A program made the position numbers and the translations under genes. Positions 41,253 to 50,352 of a stretch of 64,000 bases of DNA are shown one piece after another. Source of the stretch: Salegentibacter salarius (GTDB lineage: Bacteria > Bacteroidota > Bacteroidia > Flavobacteriales > Flavobacteriaceae); the NCBI RefSeq assembly GCF_900168265.1, contig NZ_FVZF01000006.1, positions 59,964 through 123,963 on the forward strand, given 5' to 3'. Numbering within the stretch: position 1 is the first letter of the stretch; each line of letters begins with the position of its first letter. Below the pieces are notes generated by a model that was given only the letters and a program-made list of their open reading frames with translations, did no database searches and had not been told where the DNA came from.

Positions 41253-41326
41253 GCCGATGTAGCTCAGCTGGCTAGAGCAGCTGATTTGTAATCAGCAGGT
41301 CGTGGGTTCGAGTCCCTCCATCGGCT
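41253..41326 (+). tRNA. tRNA-Thr (anticodon TGT)
   Basis: A 74-nt cloverleaf: acceptor GCCGATG/CATCGGC, D arm GCTC...GAGC, anticodon arm CTGAT-TTGTAAT-ATCAG read as TGT, and T arm with GGTTCGAGTCC. No CCA is encoded. It is identical to the tRNA at 63609-63682. Confidence 0.96.
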
Positions 41327-41414
41327 CTTGAAATTTTGAAGTAAGTATTTTTTTAAGCTTAATTTATTGAGAATTAAGCTACTAAAAATTTTATAGAAAA
41401 ATTTTTAAAAATGC

Positions 41415-41446
41415 TTTGGACGGTGCTGTAAAATTACGTTTATTTG
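41415..41446 (+). promoter_or_regulatory. possible promoter for the Tyr-Gly-Thr tRNAs
   Basis: TTTG at 41415-41418 and TTTATTTG at 41439-41446, spaced by 20 bp, resemble the consensus with one mismatch in the -7 box. The tRNA-Tyr begins 81 bp later. Confidence 0.4.
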
Positions 41447-41526
41447 CAGCCGTTAAAAAAACAAACCGTCATAAAGCTTAGCTGGCACGCCGGCTACGGT
41501 TCTATGAAATAGTGGAAAAATAAATT

Positions 41527-41609
41527 GGGGAGATACTCAAGCGGCCAACGAGGGCAGACTGTAAATCTGCTGTCTTTCGACTTCGCAGGTTCGAATCCTG
41601 CTCTCCCCA
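41527..41609 (+). tRNA. tRNA-Tyr (anticodon GTA)
   Basis: An 83-nt class II tRNA with long variable arm: acceptor GGGGAGA/TCTCCCC, anticodon arm GCAGACTGTAAATCTGC with GTA, and T arm AGGTTCGAATCCT. Second in the Thr-Tyr-Gly-Thr series. Confidence 0.95.
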
Positions 41610-41690
41610 CTTAATTGATTCGGTTTTACATTTAAAAGTTTAAGGGTTTTATTCTAGAGCTTTAAATAAAAGAATTTGAATCAAAACAAT

Positions 41691-41763
41691 GCGGGAGTAG
41701 CTCAGTTGGTAGAGCGTCAGCCTTCCAAGCTGAATGTCGCCGGTTCGAACCCGGTCTCCCGCT
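41691..41763 (+). tRNA. tRNA-Gly (anticodon TCC)
   Basis: A 73-nt cloverleaf: acceptor GCGGGAG/CTCCCGC, anticodon arm TCAGCCTTCCAAGCTGA with TCC, and T arm CCGGTTCGAACCCGG. Confidence 0.96.
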
Positions 41764-41908
41764 CTTAATTGGAAAGCAGGAAGTTTATCTTCTTGTTTTC
41801 TTGATTTATTTTTCCGGTTTGAGTAACAATTAAATATCCGTAAACCAGTGCTGGTTTATGGTTTTTCTTGTTGGAACCGGTGAACCTTGAAAGTGGAACT
41901 TTCGGCTT

Positions 41909-41980
41909 GCCGACGTAGCTCAGGGGTAGAGCGTTTCCTTGGTAAGGAAGAGGTCACGAGTTCAATTCTCGTCGTTGGCT
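41909..41980 (+). tRNA. tRNA-Thr (anticodon GGT)
   Basis: A 72-nt cloverleaf: acceptor GCCGACG/CGTTGGC (one G-U), anticodon arm TTTCCTTGGTAAGGAA with GGT, and T arm ACGAGTTCAATTCTCGT. It lies 56 bp before tuf and is probably co-transcribed with it. Confidence 0.95.
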
Positions 41981-42036
41981 CTAGATTGTATTAAATTGAA
42001 CACTAATATATAACTAAGATTAAATAAGTATTAATT

Positions 42037-43224
42037 ATGGCAAAGGAAACTTATGATCGTTCCAAACCGCACCTTAACATAGGTACAATTGGACACGTAG
42101 ATCACGGAAAAACGACTTTAACAGCAGCGATTACTAAAGTAATGGCTGATGCTGGATATTCAGAAGCTAGTGCTTTTGATCAAATTGATAATGCTCCTGA
42201 AGAAAAAGAAAGAGGTATTACAATTAACTCTTCTCACGTAGAGTATCAAACTGCTAACCGTCACTACGCTCACGTTGACTGTCCTGGTCACGCCGATTAT
42301 GTGAAGAACATGGTTACTGGTGCTGCTCAAATGGATGGTGCAATTCTTGTAGTTGCTGCAACTGATGGGCCTATGCCGCAAACTCGTGAGCACATCCTTC
42401 TTGGACGTCAGGTTGGTATTCCAAGAATCGTTGTATTCTTGAACAAAGTTGACCTTGTTGATGATGAGGAGCTTTTAGAGCTTGTTGAGATGGAAGTAAG
42501 AGATCTTCTTTCTTTCTATGAGTATGATGGTGATAATGGTCCTGTTATTTCTGGATCTGCACTTGGAGCTTTAGAAGGTGATGAGAAATGGTCTAAGACT
42601 GTTCTTGATCTTATGGAAGCTGTAGATGAGTGGATTGAACTTCCTCAGCGTGATGTTGATAAGGATTTCTTAATGCCTATCGAAGATGTATTCTCTATTA
42701 CTGGACGTGGTACTGTTGCGACTGGTCGTATTGAGACTGGTGTAGCTAACACTGGGGATCCTGTAGAGATCATTGGTATGGGAGCTGAAAAACTTACTTC
42801 TACTATTACTGGTGTTGAGATGTTCCGTAAGATCCTTGATAGAGGTGAAGCTGGAGATAACGTTGGTATCTTATTAAGAGGTATTGAAAAGTCTCAGATC
42901 TCTAGGGGTATGGTAATTACTAAGCCTGGATCTGTAACTCCTCACGCTAAGTTTAAGGCAGAGGTTTATATCCTTAAAAAAGAAGAAGGTGGACGTCACA
43001 CTCCATTCCACAACAACTACCGTCCTCAGTTCTACGTACGTACAACTGACGTAACAGGAACAATTAGTCTTCCTGATGGAGTCGAAATGGTAATGCCTGG
43101 TGATAACCTTACAATTACTGTTGAACTTATCCAGACAATTGCAATGAATGTTGGTCTACGTTTCGCTATCCGTGAAGGTGGTAGAACAGTAGGTGCTGGA
43201 CAGGTTACTGAAATTTTAGACTAA
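42037..43224 (+). CDS. tuf: translation elongation factor Tu
   Basis: A 395-residue GTPase. G1 is [14 protein letters not shown] (about 18-31), G2 lies in [12 protein letters not shown]3 is [13 protein letters not shown]4 is [11 protein letters not shown] and G5 is ISGSALGAL. The beta-barrel domains follow ([37 protein letters not shown]). It brings aminoacyl-tRNA to the ribosome. It is flanked by tRNA-Thr upstream and tRNA-Trp downstream; a hairpin terminator sits between tuf and the latter. Confidence 0.98.
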   Translation: MAKETYDRSKPHLNIGTIGHVDHGKTTLTAAITKVMADAGYSEASAFDQIDNAPEEKERGITINSSHVEYQTANRHYAHVDCPGHADYVKNMVTGAAQMDGAILVVAATDGPMPQTREHILLGRQVGIPRIVVFLNKVDLVDDEELLELVEMEVRDLLSFYEYDGDNGPVISGSALGALEGDEKWSKTVLDLMEAVDEWIELPQRDVDKDFLMPIEDVFSITGRGTVATGRIETGVANTGDPVEIIGMGAEKLTSTITGVEMFRKILDRGEAGDNVGILLRGIEKSQISRGMVITKPGSVTPHAKFKAEVYILKKEEGGRHTPFHNNYRPQFYVRTTDVTGTISLPDGVEMVMPGDNLTITVELIQTIAMNVGLRFAIREGGRTVGAGQVTEILD

Positions 43225-43242
43225 TTACAGTTTATATATAAA

Positions 43243-43275
43243 AAGGTTTCCCGCCAGGGCGGGAAACCTTCCTTT
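43243..43275 (+). terminator. hairpin after tuf
   Basis: The perfect 13-bp stem AAGGTTTCCCGCC / GGCGGGAAACCTT has only AG between its arms (a larger loop will open in practice). It is followed by CCTTTATATT rather than a pure T-run, so termination may be partial, which suits the downstream tRNA-Trp-secE-nusG genes. Confidence 0.75.
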
Positions 43276-43286
43276 ATATTATATTT

Positions 43287-43359
43287 ACGGGTTTAGCTCA
43301 GTTGGTAGAGCACTGGTCTCCAAAACCAGGTGTCGGGAGTTCGAGCCTCTCAACCCGTG
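43287..43359 (+). tRNA. tRNA-Trp (anticodon CCA)
   Basis: A 73-nt cloverleaf: acceptor ACGGGTT/AACCCGT, anticodon arm CTGGTCTCCAAAACCAG with CCA, and T arm GGGAGTTCGAGCCTCT. It sits between tuf and secE. Confidence 0.96.
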
Positions 43360-43378
43360 CAAATACCTTAAGAATCAC

Positions 43379-43576
43379 ATGGCAGGAATTAGCAATTATA
43401 TATCAGAATCTTACAACGAGTTAACAAACCACGTTACCTGGACAAGCTGGCCCGAAGCACAAAGGCTAACCATATTGGTAGCGGTATTCTCTATAATTTT
43501 TTCTCTGGCTATCTGGGGAGTTGATACCGTTTTCAGCTCGGCTATTGAGCAATATTTCGAATGGATTAAATCTTAA
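43379..43576 (+). CDS. secE: preprotein translocase subunit SecE
   Basis: A 65-residue single-helix form. NYISESYNELTNHVTWTSWPEAQRLT is the conserved amphipathic segment with the W-P motif, followed by one membrane helix (about 27-50). It clamps SecY in the translocon. It starts 19 bp after the tRNA-Trp and 11 bp before nusG. Confidence 0.95.
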   Translation: MAGISNYISESYNELTNHVTWTSWPEAQRLTILVAVFSIIFSLAIWGVDTVFSSAIEQYFEWIKS

Positions 43577-43587
43577 AAAATATTACA

Positions 43588-44139
43588 ATGGCAGAGGGAA
43601 AGGAAAAAAAATGGTATGTAGTTCGTGCCGTTAGCGGTCAGGAAAATAAGGTTAAAGACTATATTGAGAAAGAAGTTAACCATCTTGGGATGGAAGACTA
43701 TCTAGATCAGGTTTTAGTTCCTACCGAGAAGGTAATCCAAATTAGAAACGGTAAGAAAGTAAATAAGGAACGTGTTTATTTTCCTGGTTATGTAATGATT
43801 CAGGCTAGTCTTGATGGAGAGATGCCACACGTGATAAAAAATATTAACGGTGTTATTGGCTTTTTAGGGGAAACAAAAGGAGGAGATCCTGTTCCGCTTA
43901 GAAAATCTGAAGTGAACAGAATGCTTGGTAAAGTAGATGAACTTTCAGTAAAAACCGATAATGTTGCGATACCTTTTACTATTGGAGAAACCATAAAAGT
44001 TATAGACGGTCCGTTTAACGGCTTTAATGGAACAGTAGAAAAGATTAATGAAGAAAAGCGTAAGCTTGAAGTAATGGTGAAAATCTTCGGAAGAAAAACA
44101 CCATTAGAGTTAAGCTATATGCAAGTAGAAAAAGTATAA
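43588..44139 (+). CDS. nusG: transcription termination/antitermination factor NusG
   Basis: A 183-residue protein. The NGN domain begins WYVVRAVSGQENKVKDYIEKE and contains RVYFPGYVMIQ; the C-terminal KOW domain begins GETIKVIDGPFNGFNGTVEKINEEKRKLEV. It binds RNA polymerase and couples it to Rho or the ribosome. It is in the conserved secE-nusG-rplK order. Confidence 0.97.
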   Translation: MAEGKEKKWYVVRAVSGQENKVKDYIEKEVNHLGMEDYLDQVLVPTEKVIQIRNGKKVNKERVYFPGYVMIQASLDGEMPHVIKNINGVIGFLGETKGGDPVPLRKSEVNRMLGKVDELSVKTDNVAIPFTIGETIKVIDGPFNGFNGTVEKINEEKRKLEVMVKIFGRKTPLELSYMQVEKV

Positions 44140-44215
44140 AGATTTTAGTTACATATTTTTTGATGGTTTTTTAAAGCTTCCACTCTAATAAACTATCACC
44201 TTAAAAATTTAGAAA

Positions 44216-44653
44216 ATGGCAAAAGAAGTAAGTAAAGTTGTAAAACTACAAGTTCGCGGAGGTGCTGCTAACCCATCACCACCAGTTGGACCTGCTTTAG
44301 GTGCTGCCGGGGTAAATATCATGGAATTCTGTAAGCAATTCAATGGTAGAACCCAGGATAAACAAGGTAAAGTATTGCCGGTTGCGATTACAGTTTATTC
44401 AGATAAGTCTTTTGACTTTGTGATTAAAACTCCTCCAGCTGCAGTACAATTGTTGGAAGCATCTAAGAACAAAAAAGGTTCAGGAGAACCAAACAGAAAG
44501 AAAATAGCAAGTGTTTCTTGGGATCAGGTTAGAACTATTGCAGAAGATAAGATGCAGGATTTAAATGCCTTCACCGTAGAATCTGCAATGAAAATGGTTG
44601 CTGGAACAGCTCGTTCAATGGGAATAACTGTAAAAGGTGATGCACCGTTTTAA
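44216..44653 (+). CDS. rplK: 50S ribosomal protein uL11
   Basis: A 145-residue protein. The N-terminal domain has [20 protein letters not shown] and [12 protein letters not shown]; the rRNA-binding C-terminal domain has [18 protein letters not shown] and [14 protein letters not shown]. It forms the GTPase-associated centre with L10 and L12. It is preceded by 76 bp without evident structure. Confidence 0.97.
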   Translation: MAKEVSKVVKLQVRGGAANPSPPVGPALGAAGVNIMEFCKQFNGRTQDKQGKVLPVAITVYSDKSFDFVIKTPPAAVQLLEASKNKKGSGEPNRKKIASVSWDQVRTIAEDKMQDLNAFTVESAMKMVAGTARSMGITVKGDAPF

Positions 44654-44671
44654 TCCAAAAAGAAATTAAAA

Positions 44672-45370
44672 ATGGCAAAATTAACTAAAAAGCAAAAAGA
44701 AGCCCAATCTAAGATCGAGAGCAATAAAATGTACTCGGTTGCAGACGCTTCTGCTTTAATTAAAGACGTTGCTAACGAAAACTTTGATGCATCTGTGGAT
44801 TTAGCGGTTCGTTTGAACGTAGATCCAAGAAAAGCCAACCAAATGGTAAGAGGTGTTGTAACCCTTCCACACGGTACTGGTAAAGATGTGAAAGTGCTTG
44901 CGTTAGTTACTCCAGATAAAGAAGAAGAGGCTAAAGAAGCCGGAGCTGATTATGTTGGTCTTGATGAATATCTTGACAAGATAAAAGGTGGATGGACAGA
45001 TGTTGATGTAATTATCACTATGCCTAGCGTAATGGGTAAATTAGGACCTTTGGGACGAGTACTTGGACCAAGAGGGCTTATGCCTAACCCAAAAACAGGA
45101 ACAGTAACTATGGATGTTGCAAAAGCAGTATCTGATGTTAAAGCTGGTAAAATTGACTTTAAAGTTGATAAAACTGGTATTGTTCACGCTGGAATTGGAA
45201 AAGCATCATTTGACGCCGAAAAGCTTGCTGGAAACGCAAGAGAATTATTAACTACTTTAGTGAAGTTGAAACCTCAGGCAGCTAAGGGTGTGTATATTAA
45301 AAGTATTCACATGTCTTCTACAATGAGCCCGAGCGTTCAGGTTGATACTAAAAGGTTCACTGAGCAATAA
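44672..45370 (+). CDS. rplA: 50S ribosomal protein uL1
   Basis: A 232-residue L1-stalk protein with [47 protein letters not shown] and [22 protein letters not shown]. It may bind its own mRNA as in other bacteria, but I see no clear L1 target in this stretch. It starts 18 bp after rplK. Confidence 0.97.
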   Translation: MAKLTKKQKEAQSKIESNKMYSVADASALIKDVANENFDASVDLAVRLNVDPRKANQMVRGVVTLPHGTGKDVKVLALVTPDKEEEAKEAGADYVGLDEYLDKIKGGWTDVDVIITMPSVMGKLGPLGRVLGPRGLMPNPKTGTVTMDVAKAVSDVKAGKIDFKVDKTGIVHAGIGKASFDAEKLAGNARELLTTLVKLKPQAAKGVYIKSIHMSSTMSPSVQVDTKRFTEQ

Positions 45371-45381
45371 TAGTATAGATT

Positions 45382-45903
45382 ATGACAAGAGAAGAAAAAT
45401 CAATAGTAATTGAAGATTTAACTGCCCAGTTAACAGATAATTCTGTTGTTTATTTAGCAGATATATCTGGCCTTGATGCCGGAACAACTTCAAACTTGCG
45501 TAGAGCTTGTTTTAAAGCTAACGTAAAGCTGGCTGTAGTTAAAAATACATTGCTTGCTAAGGCTATGGAAGCTTCAGATAAAGAATTTGGAGAACTTCCT
45601 TCAGTTTTAAAAGGCAATACATCCATAATGTTTTCTGAGGTTGGTAATGCACCAGCCAAAGTAATTAAGGAATTCAGAAAGAAAAACGAAAGACCACTTC
45701 TTAAAGGCGCGTTTGTTGATGAAGGAATATATGTAGGCGATGACTACCTTGATACCTTGGTTAACATCAAGTCTAAAGAAGAAGTTATTGGGGATATCGT
45801 TGGATTATTACAGTCACCTGCTAAAAATGTTATTTCAGCACTTAAGTCTGGTGGCGGTAAATTATCTGGAATTCTTAAAACACTTTCTGAAAAAGAAGGA
45901 TAA
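45382..45903 (+). CDS. rplJ: 50S ribosomal protein uL10
   Basis: A 173-residue protein. MTREEKSIVIEDLTAQL is the N-terminal helix, followed by VYLADISGLDAGTTSNLRR and KLAVVKNTLLAKAM; the C-terminal helix that binds L12 dimers ends at about residue 172. Only 11 bp separate it from rplA, so no L10 leader of the E. coli type can lie there. Confidence 0.97.
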   Translation: MTREEKSIVIEDLTAQLTDNSVVYLADISGLDAGTTSNLRRACFKANVKLAVVKNTLLAKAMEASDKEFGELPSVLKGNTSIMFSEVGNAPAKVIKEFRKKNERPLLKGAFVDEGIYVGDDYLDTLVNIKSKEEVIGDIVGLLQSPAKNVISALKSGGGKLSGILKTLSEKEG

Positions 45904-45961
45904 CCTAGTACGCACTTTTTAACAAATATAAATTTAAAGAACTTTTTAAAAACGATAGAAA

Positions 45962-46339
45962 ATGGCAGATTTAAAAGATTTCGCAGAACAATTAGTTAAC
46001 CTAACCGTAAAAGAAGTAAACGAGTTAGCTGATATTTTAAAAGAAGAATACGGTATTGAGCCTGCAGCTGCTGCAGTAGCTGTCGCTGGTGGCGGTGCTG
46101 CTGGTGGTGGTGAAGAAGCTGAAGAGCAAACAGAATTTGATGTAATTCTTACTGCTCCAGGTGGATCTAAACTAGCGGTTGTTAAGCTTGTAAAAGAGCT
46201 TACCGGTCTTGGTCTTAAAGACGCTAAAGCATTAGTAGATGGCGCTCCAGCTCCAGTAAAAGAAGGAGTTGCTAAAGACGAAGCTGAAGCACTTAAATCA
46301 CAGCTAGAAGAAGCAGGAGCCGAGGTTGAGCTTAAATAA
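45962..46339 (+). CDS. rplL: 50S ribosomal protein bL12
   Basis: A 125-residue protein with an N-terminal dimerisation helix pair, an Ala/Gly hinge ([18 protein letters not shown], about 41-60) and the C-terminal domain [43 protein letters not shown]. It recruits translational GTPases. Confidence 0.97.
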   Translation: MADLKDFAEQLVNLTVKEVNELADILKEEYGIEPAAAAVAVAGGGAAGGGEEAEEQTEFDVILTAPGGSKLAVVKLVKELTGLGLKDAKALVDGAPAPVKEGVAKDEAEALKSQLEEAGAEVELK

Positions 46340-46363
46340 GCTTGACGAAAGCAATATTATTTA

Positions 46364-46406
46364 GGTTTAGACCTCAGGATTCGCTCCTGAAGGTCTAAAC
46401 CCTTTT
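46364..46406 (+). terminator. large hairpin between rplL and rpoB, probable attenuator
   Basis: GGTTTAGACCT (46364-46374) pairs with AGGTCTAAACC (46391-46401), and CAGGA pairs with TCCTG inside, giving a stem of 16 pairs with one bulged A and a TTCGC loop. A short CTTTTGCG follows. Partial termination here would lower rpoBC relative to rplJL, the same arrangement known in E. coli. Confidence 0.75.
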
Positions 46407-46467
46407 GCGTATATAGAGGATAACCTATAGCGCGCCCGTTTTTTTATAAATTATAATCCGTCCATTG

Positions 46468-49400
46468 ATGTTAGCAAAGCAAACTGAAAGAGTGAGTTTC
46501 TCTTCTGTAAAGAACAGACCTGATTACCCGGACTTCCTGGATATCCAGATCAAGTCTTTTCAGGACTTCTTTCAATTAGAAACCAAATCAGAAGAGCGGG
46601 GAAATGAAGGTCTCTATAATACCTTCCTGGAAAACTTCCCAATTACGGACACCCGTAATCAATTTGTACTAGAATTTTTAGATTATTTTGTGGACCCGCC
46701 AAGATATTCCATTCAGGAGTGTATAGAGCGTGGTCTAACGTATAGTGTGCCACTAAAGGCTAGATTAAAACTATACTGTACTGACCCTGAACACGAAGAT
46801 TTTGAAACCATCGTACAGGACGTATATTTGGGAACTATTCCCTACATGACTCCCAGCGGTACTTTTTGTATCAATGGAGCAGAGCGTGTAGTAGTTTCTC
46901 AGCTTCACCGTTCTCCCGGAGTTTTCTTTGGACAATCGTTCCACGCAAATGGAACAAAACTTTATTCTGCCCGTGTAATTCCTTTTAAAGGTTCATGGAT
47001 AGAATTTGCTACCGATATTAATAGCGTAATGTATGCTTATATCGATAGAAAGAAAAAATTACCTGTTACTACACTTTTCCGTGCTATTGGTTTTGAGCGC
47101 GATAAAGATATTTTAGAGATTTTTGACCTTGCTGAAGAGGTTAAAGTTTCAAAAACAGGACTTAAAAAAGTATTAGGTCGTAAACTTGCGGCCCGTGTAT
47201 TGAACACCTGGTATGAAGATTTTGTTGATGAAGATACAGGAGAGGTAGTTTCAATAGAACGTAATGAGATCGTTTTAGATCGTGATACAGAACTTGAAAA
47301 AGAGCATATAGAAGAAATTCTTGAAACTGGAAGTAAAACTATTCTTCTTCATAAAGAAGATAACCAAACCGGTGATTATGCCATTATTCATAATACATTA
47401 CAAAAAGACCCTACCAACTCTGAAAAAGAAGCGGTAGAACATATTTATCGTCAACTTCGTAATGCAGAACCGCCAGATGAGGAAACTGCACGTGGTATTA
47501 TCGATAAATTATTCTTCTCAGATCAGCGTTACAGCCTTGGAGAAGTAGGTCGATATAGAATGAATAAAAAATTAGGTCTTGATGTGGCTATGGATAAGCA
47601 AGTGCTTACCAAAGAAGACATCATTACCATAATTAAATATTTAATCGAGCTTATTAATTCTAAAGCTGAGATTGATGATATTGACCACTTATCTAACCGT
47701 CGTGTTAGAACTGTAGGTGAGCAATTATCTCAACAGTTTGGAGTTGGTCTTGCTCGTATGGCTCGTACCATTCGTGAAAGAATGAACGTTCGAGACAACG
47801 AGGTGTTTACCCCGATAGATTTGATTAACGCGAAGACACTTTCTTCTGTGATCAACTCTTTCTTTGGTACCAACCAGTTGTCTCAGTTTATGGACCAAAC
47901 TAACCCGCTTGCAGAAATTACGCATAAGCGTAGACTTTCAGCACTAGGGCCAGGTGGTTTATCAAGAGAAAGAGCAGGATTTGAGGTACGTGATGTTCAC
48001 TATACTCACTACGGAAGACTTTGTCCTATTGAAACTCCTGAAGGTCCAAACATTGGACTTATTTCTTCACTTTCAGTATACGCTAAGGTGAACGGAATGG
48101 GCTTCATTGAAACACCATACCGTAAAGTTGAAAATGGAAAATTAAATCTTTCAGAAGAAGCTATTTATTTAAGTGCTGAAGAGGAAGAGGACAAGAAAAT
48201 TGCCCAGGCTAACATTCCACTTACAGAGGATGGTACTATAGATTCAGATAGGGTAATTGCTCGAATGGAAGGTGACTTCCCGGTAGTAGATCCTAAAGAG
48301 ATTCATTATACCGATGTTGCGCCAAACCAGATTTCATCTATTTCGGCTTCGTTAATTCCGTTCCTGGAACATGATGATGCGAACCGTGCGTTGATGGGAT
48401 CTAACATGATGCGCCAGGCACTACCATTGCTTCAGGCAGATTCTCCAATTGTGGGAACAGGTCTTGAGCGCCAGGTAGCTACAGATTCTCGAGTATTGAT
48501 TAATGCTGAAGGAGAAGGAGAAGTAGAATATGTAGATGCCAGAAAGATCATCATTAAGTATGATAGAACTGAAGAAGATAGAATGGTAAGCTTTGATAGT
48601 GATTCAAAGAGCTATGATCTTATAAAATTCCGTAAAACTAACCAGGGTTCTTCTATTAATCTTAAGCCAATTGTTAGGGTTGGAGATAGAGTAACTAAAG
48701 GTCAGGTTTTATGTCAGGGTTACGCTACCGAAGCAGGGGAGCTTGCATTAGGTAGAAATATGAAGGTTGCTTTTATGCCCTGGAAAGGTTACAACTTTGA
48801 GGATGCGATTGTAATCTCAGAAAAAGTGGTAAGAGAAGATATTTTTACTTCTATCCACGTAGATGAGTATTCCCTTGAAGTTCGAGATACTAAATTGGGT
48901 AACGAAGAATTAACTAATGATATTCCTAACGTTTCAGAAGAGGCTACTAAAGATCTTGATGAACACGGGATGATTAGAATTGGTGCAGAGGTTAAACCTG
49001 GAGATATTCTTATTGGTAAGATTACTCCAAAAGGAGAAAGTGACCCAACACCAGAAGAAAAATTACTTCGTGCTATCTTTGGAGATAAAGCCGGTGATGT
49101 TAAAGATGCATCGCTTAAAGCTTCTCCATCTTTAAATGGTGTGGTAATAGAGAAGAAACTCTTTGCTCGTGCCATTAAAGATAAGCGTAAAAGAGCTCAG
49201 GATAAGGAAGATGTTGCAGCGCTTGAGAAAAAGTACGATGCTAAATTCGCCAATTTAAAGGCTGAACTTGTAGATAAGTTATTCGCTATTATCGGCGGAA
49301 AAACTGCTCAGGGAGTTCAGAATGATCTTGGAGAAGAGGTAATGCCAAAAGGTAAGAAGTATACGTTGAAAATGCTTAACTCAGTAGACGATTATACTCA

Positions 49401-50280
49401 CTTAACTCACGGCACCTGGACTACAGATGATCACTTGAACACTTTAGTAGCAGATCTTATTCACAACTATAAGATCAAGGAAAACGATCTTCAGGGTAAC
49501 TTAAGAAGAGAAAAGTTTACAATCTCTGTTGGAGATGAACTTCCTTCTGGTATCCTTAAACTTGCTAAGGTTTACATCGCTAAGAAACGTAAACTGAAAG
49601 TAGGTGATAAAATGGCGGGACGTCACGGTAACAAAGGTATTGTTGCAAGAATAGTTCGCCAGGAGGATATGCCATTCCTTGATGATGGTACACCAGTTGA
49701 TATCGTGTTGAACCCACTTGGGGTACCTTCACGTATGAACATTGGTCAGATCTACGAAACTGTACTTGGATGGGCAGGACAAAAGCTTGGTAATAAATAT
49801 GCAACTCCAATTTTTGACGGAGCTACCATAGACCAGATTAACGAGCTTACTGACCAAGCCGGAATTCCAAGATACGGACATACCTATCTTTACGATGGTG
49901 GAACAGGAGATCGTTTTGACCAACCTGCAACTGTAGGTGTAATCTATATGTTGAAACTAGGACATATGATTGAAGATAAGATGCACGCCAGATCTATTGG
50001 ACCATACTCGCTTATTACACAGCAACCACTTGGTGGTAAAGCACAATTTGGTGGACAGCGTTTTGGTGAGATGGAAGTTTGGGCGCTTGAGGCTTATGGA
50101 GCTTCAGCAACATTGCGTGAAATCTTAACAGTGAAGTCAGATGATGTGATAGGAAGGGCTAAAACTTACGAGTCTATCGTAAAAGGAGAGCCTATGCCAG
50201 AACCCGGCCTGCCGGAATCTTTCAACGTACTTATGCACGAATTGAAAGGTCTTGGTTTGGATATTAAATTAGAAGAATAA
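46468..50280 (+). CDS. rpoB: DNA-directed RNA polymerase subunit beta
   Basis: The ATG at 46468 is preferred to a TTG one codon earlier; the protein has 1270 residues. Key blocks are [12 protein letters not shown], the rifampicin-pocket region [18 protein letters not shown] followed by [14 protein letters not shown] (about 472-505), where the residues equal to E. coli D516, H526 and S531 are all wild type, then [33 protein letters not shown] and [24 protein letters not shown] near the end. Its length is normal for Bacteroidota. Confidence 0.98.
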   Translation: MLAKQTERVSFSSVKNRPDYPDFLDIQIKSFQDFFQLETKSEERGNEGLYNTFLENFPITDTRNQFVLEFLDYFVDPPRYSIQECIERGLTYSVPLKARLKLYCTDPEHEDFETIVQDVYLGTIPYMTPSGTFCINGAERVVVSQLHRSPGVFFGQSFHANGTKLYSARVIPFKGSWIEFATDINSVMYAYIDRKKKLPVTTLFRAIGFERDKDILEIFDLAEEVKVSKTGLKKVLGRKLAARVLNTWYEDFVDEDTGEVVSIERNEIVLDRDTELEKEHIEEILETGSKTILLHKEDNQTGDYAIIHNTLQKDPTNSEKEAVEHIYRQLRNAEPPDEETARGIIDKLFFSDQRYSLGEVGRYRMNKKLGLDVAMDKQVLTKEDIITIIKYLIELINSKAEIDDIDHLSNRRVRTVGEQLSQQFGVGLARMARTIRERMNVRDNEVFTPIDLINAKTLSSVINSFFGTNQLSQFMDQTNPLAEITHKRRLSALGPGGLSRERAGFEVRDVHYTHYGRLCPIETPEGPNIGLISSLSVYAKVNGMGFIETPYRKVENGKLNLSEEAIYLSAEEEEDKKIAQANIPLTEDGTIDSDRVIARMEGDFPVVDPKEIHYTDVAPNQISSISASLIPFLEHDDANRALMGSNMMRQALPLLQADSPIVGTGLERQVATDSRVLINAEGEGEVEYVDARKIIIKYDRTEEDRMVSFDSDSKSYDLIKFRKTNQGSSINLKPIVRVGDRVTKGQVLCQGYATEAGELALGRNMKVAFMPWKGYNFEDAIVISEKVVREDIFTSIHVDEYSLEVRDTKLGNEELTNDIPNVSEEATKDLDEHGMIRIGAEVKPGDILIGKITPKGESDPTPEEKLLRAIFGDKAGDVKDASLKASPSLNGVVIEKKLFARAIKDKRKRAQDKEDVAALEKKYDAKFANLKAELVDKLFAIIGGKTAQGVQNDLGEEVMPKGKKYTLKMLNSVDDYTHLTHGTWTTDDHLNTLVADLIHNYKIKENDLQGNLRREKFTISVGDELPSGILKLAKVYIAKKRKLKVGDKMAGRHGNKGIVARIVRQEDMPFLDDGTPVDIVLNPLGVPSRMNIGQIYETVLGWAGQKLGNKYATPIFDGATIDQINELTDQAGIPRYGHTYLYDGGTGDRFDQPATVGVIYMLKLGHMIEDKMHARSIGPYSLITQQPLGGKAQFGGQRFGEMEVWALEAYGASATLREILTVKSDDVIGRAKTYESIVKGEPMPEPGLPESFNVLMHELKGLGLDIKLEE

Positions 50281-50293
50281 AATACTGTTTAAA

Positions 50294-50311
50294 GGGGCGT
50301 TACGGCGCCCC
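50294..50311 (+). other. small G+C hairpin between rpoB and rpoC
   Basis: GGGGCG pairs with CGCCCC around a six-base loop. No T-run follows directly (CAAAAACAG), so it may be an RNA processing or stabilising structure rather than a terminator. Confidence 0.5.
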
Positions 50312-50352
50312 AAAAACAGATTTTTCACAATAATTATAGCAGCAGAGTTATT

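Noticed and set aside
45371..45381. L10 autoregulatory leader before rplJ
   Set aside because: Only 11 bp separate rplA and rplJ, so there is no space for a leader structure.
48789..49175. Minus-strand frame inside rpoB (128 codons)
   Set aside because: It is a codon-bias shadow of rpoB with a composition typical of antisense frames and no family match.
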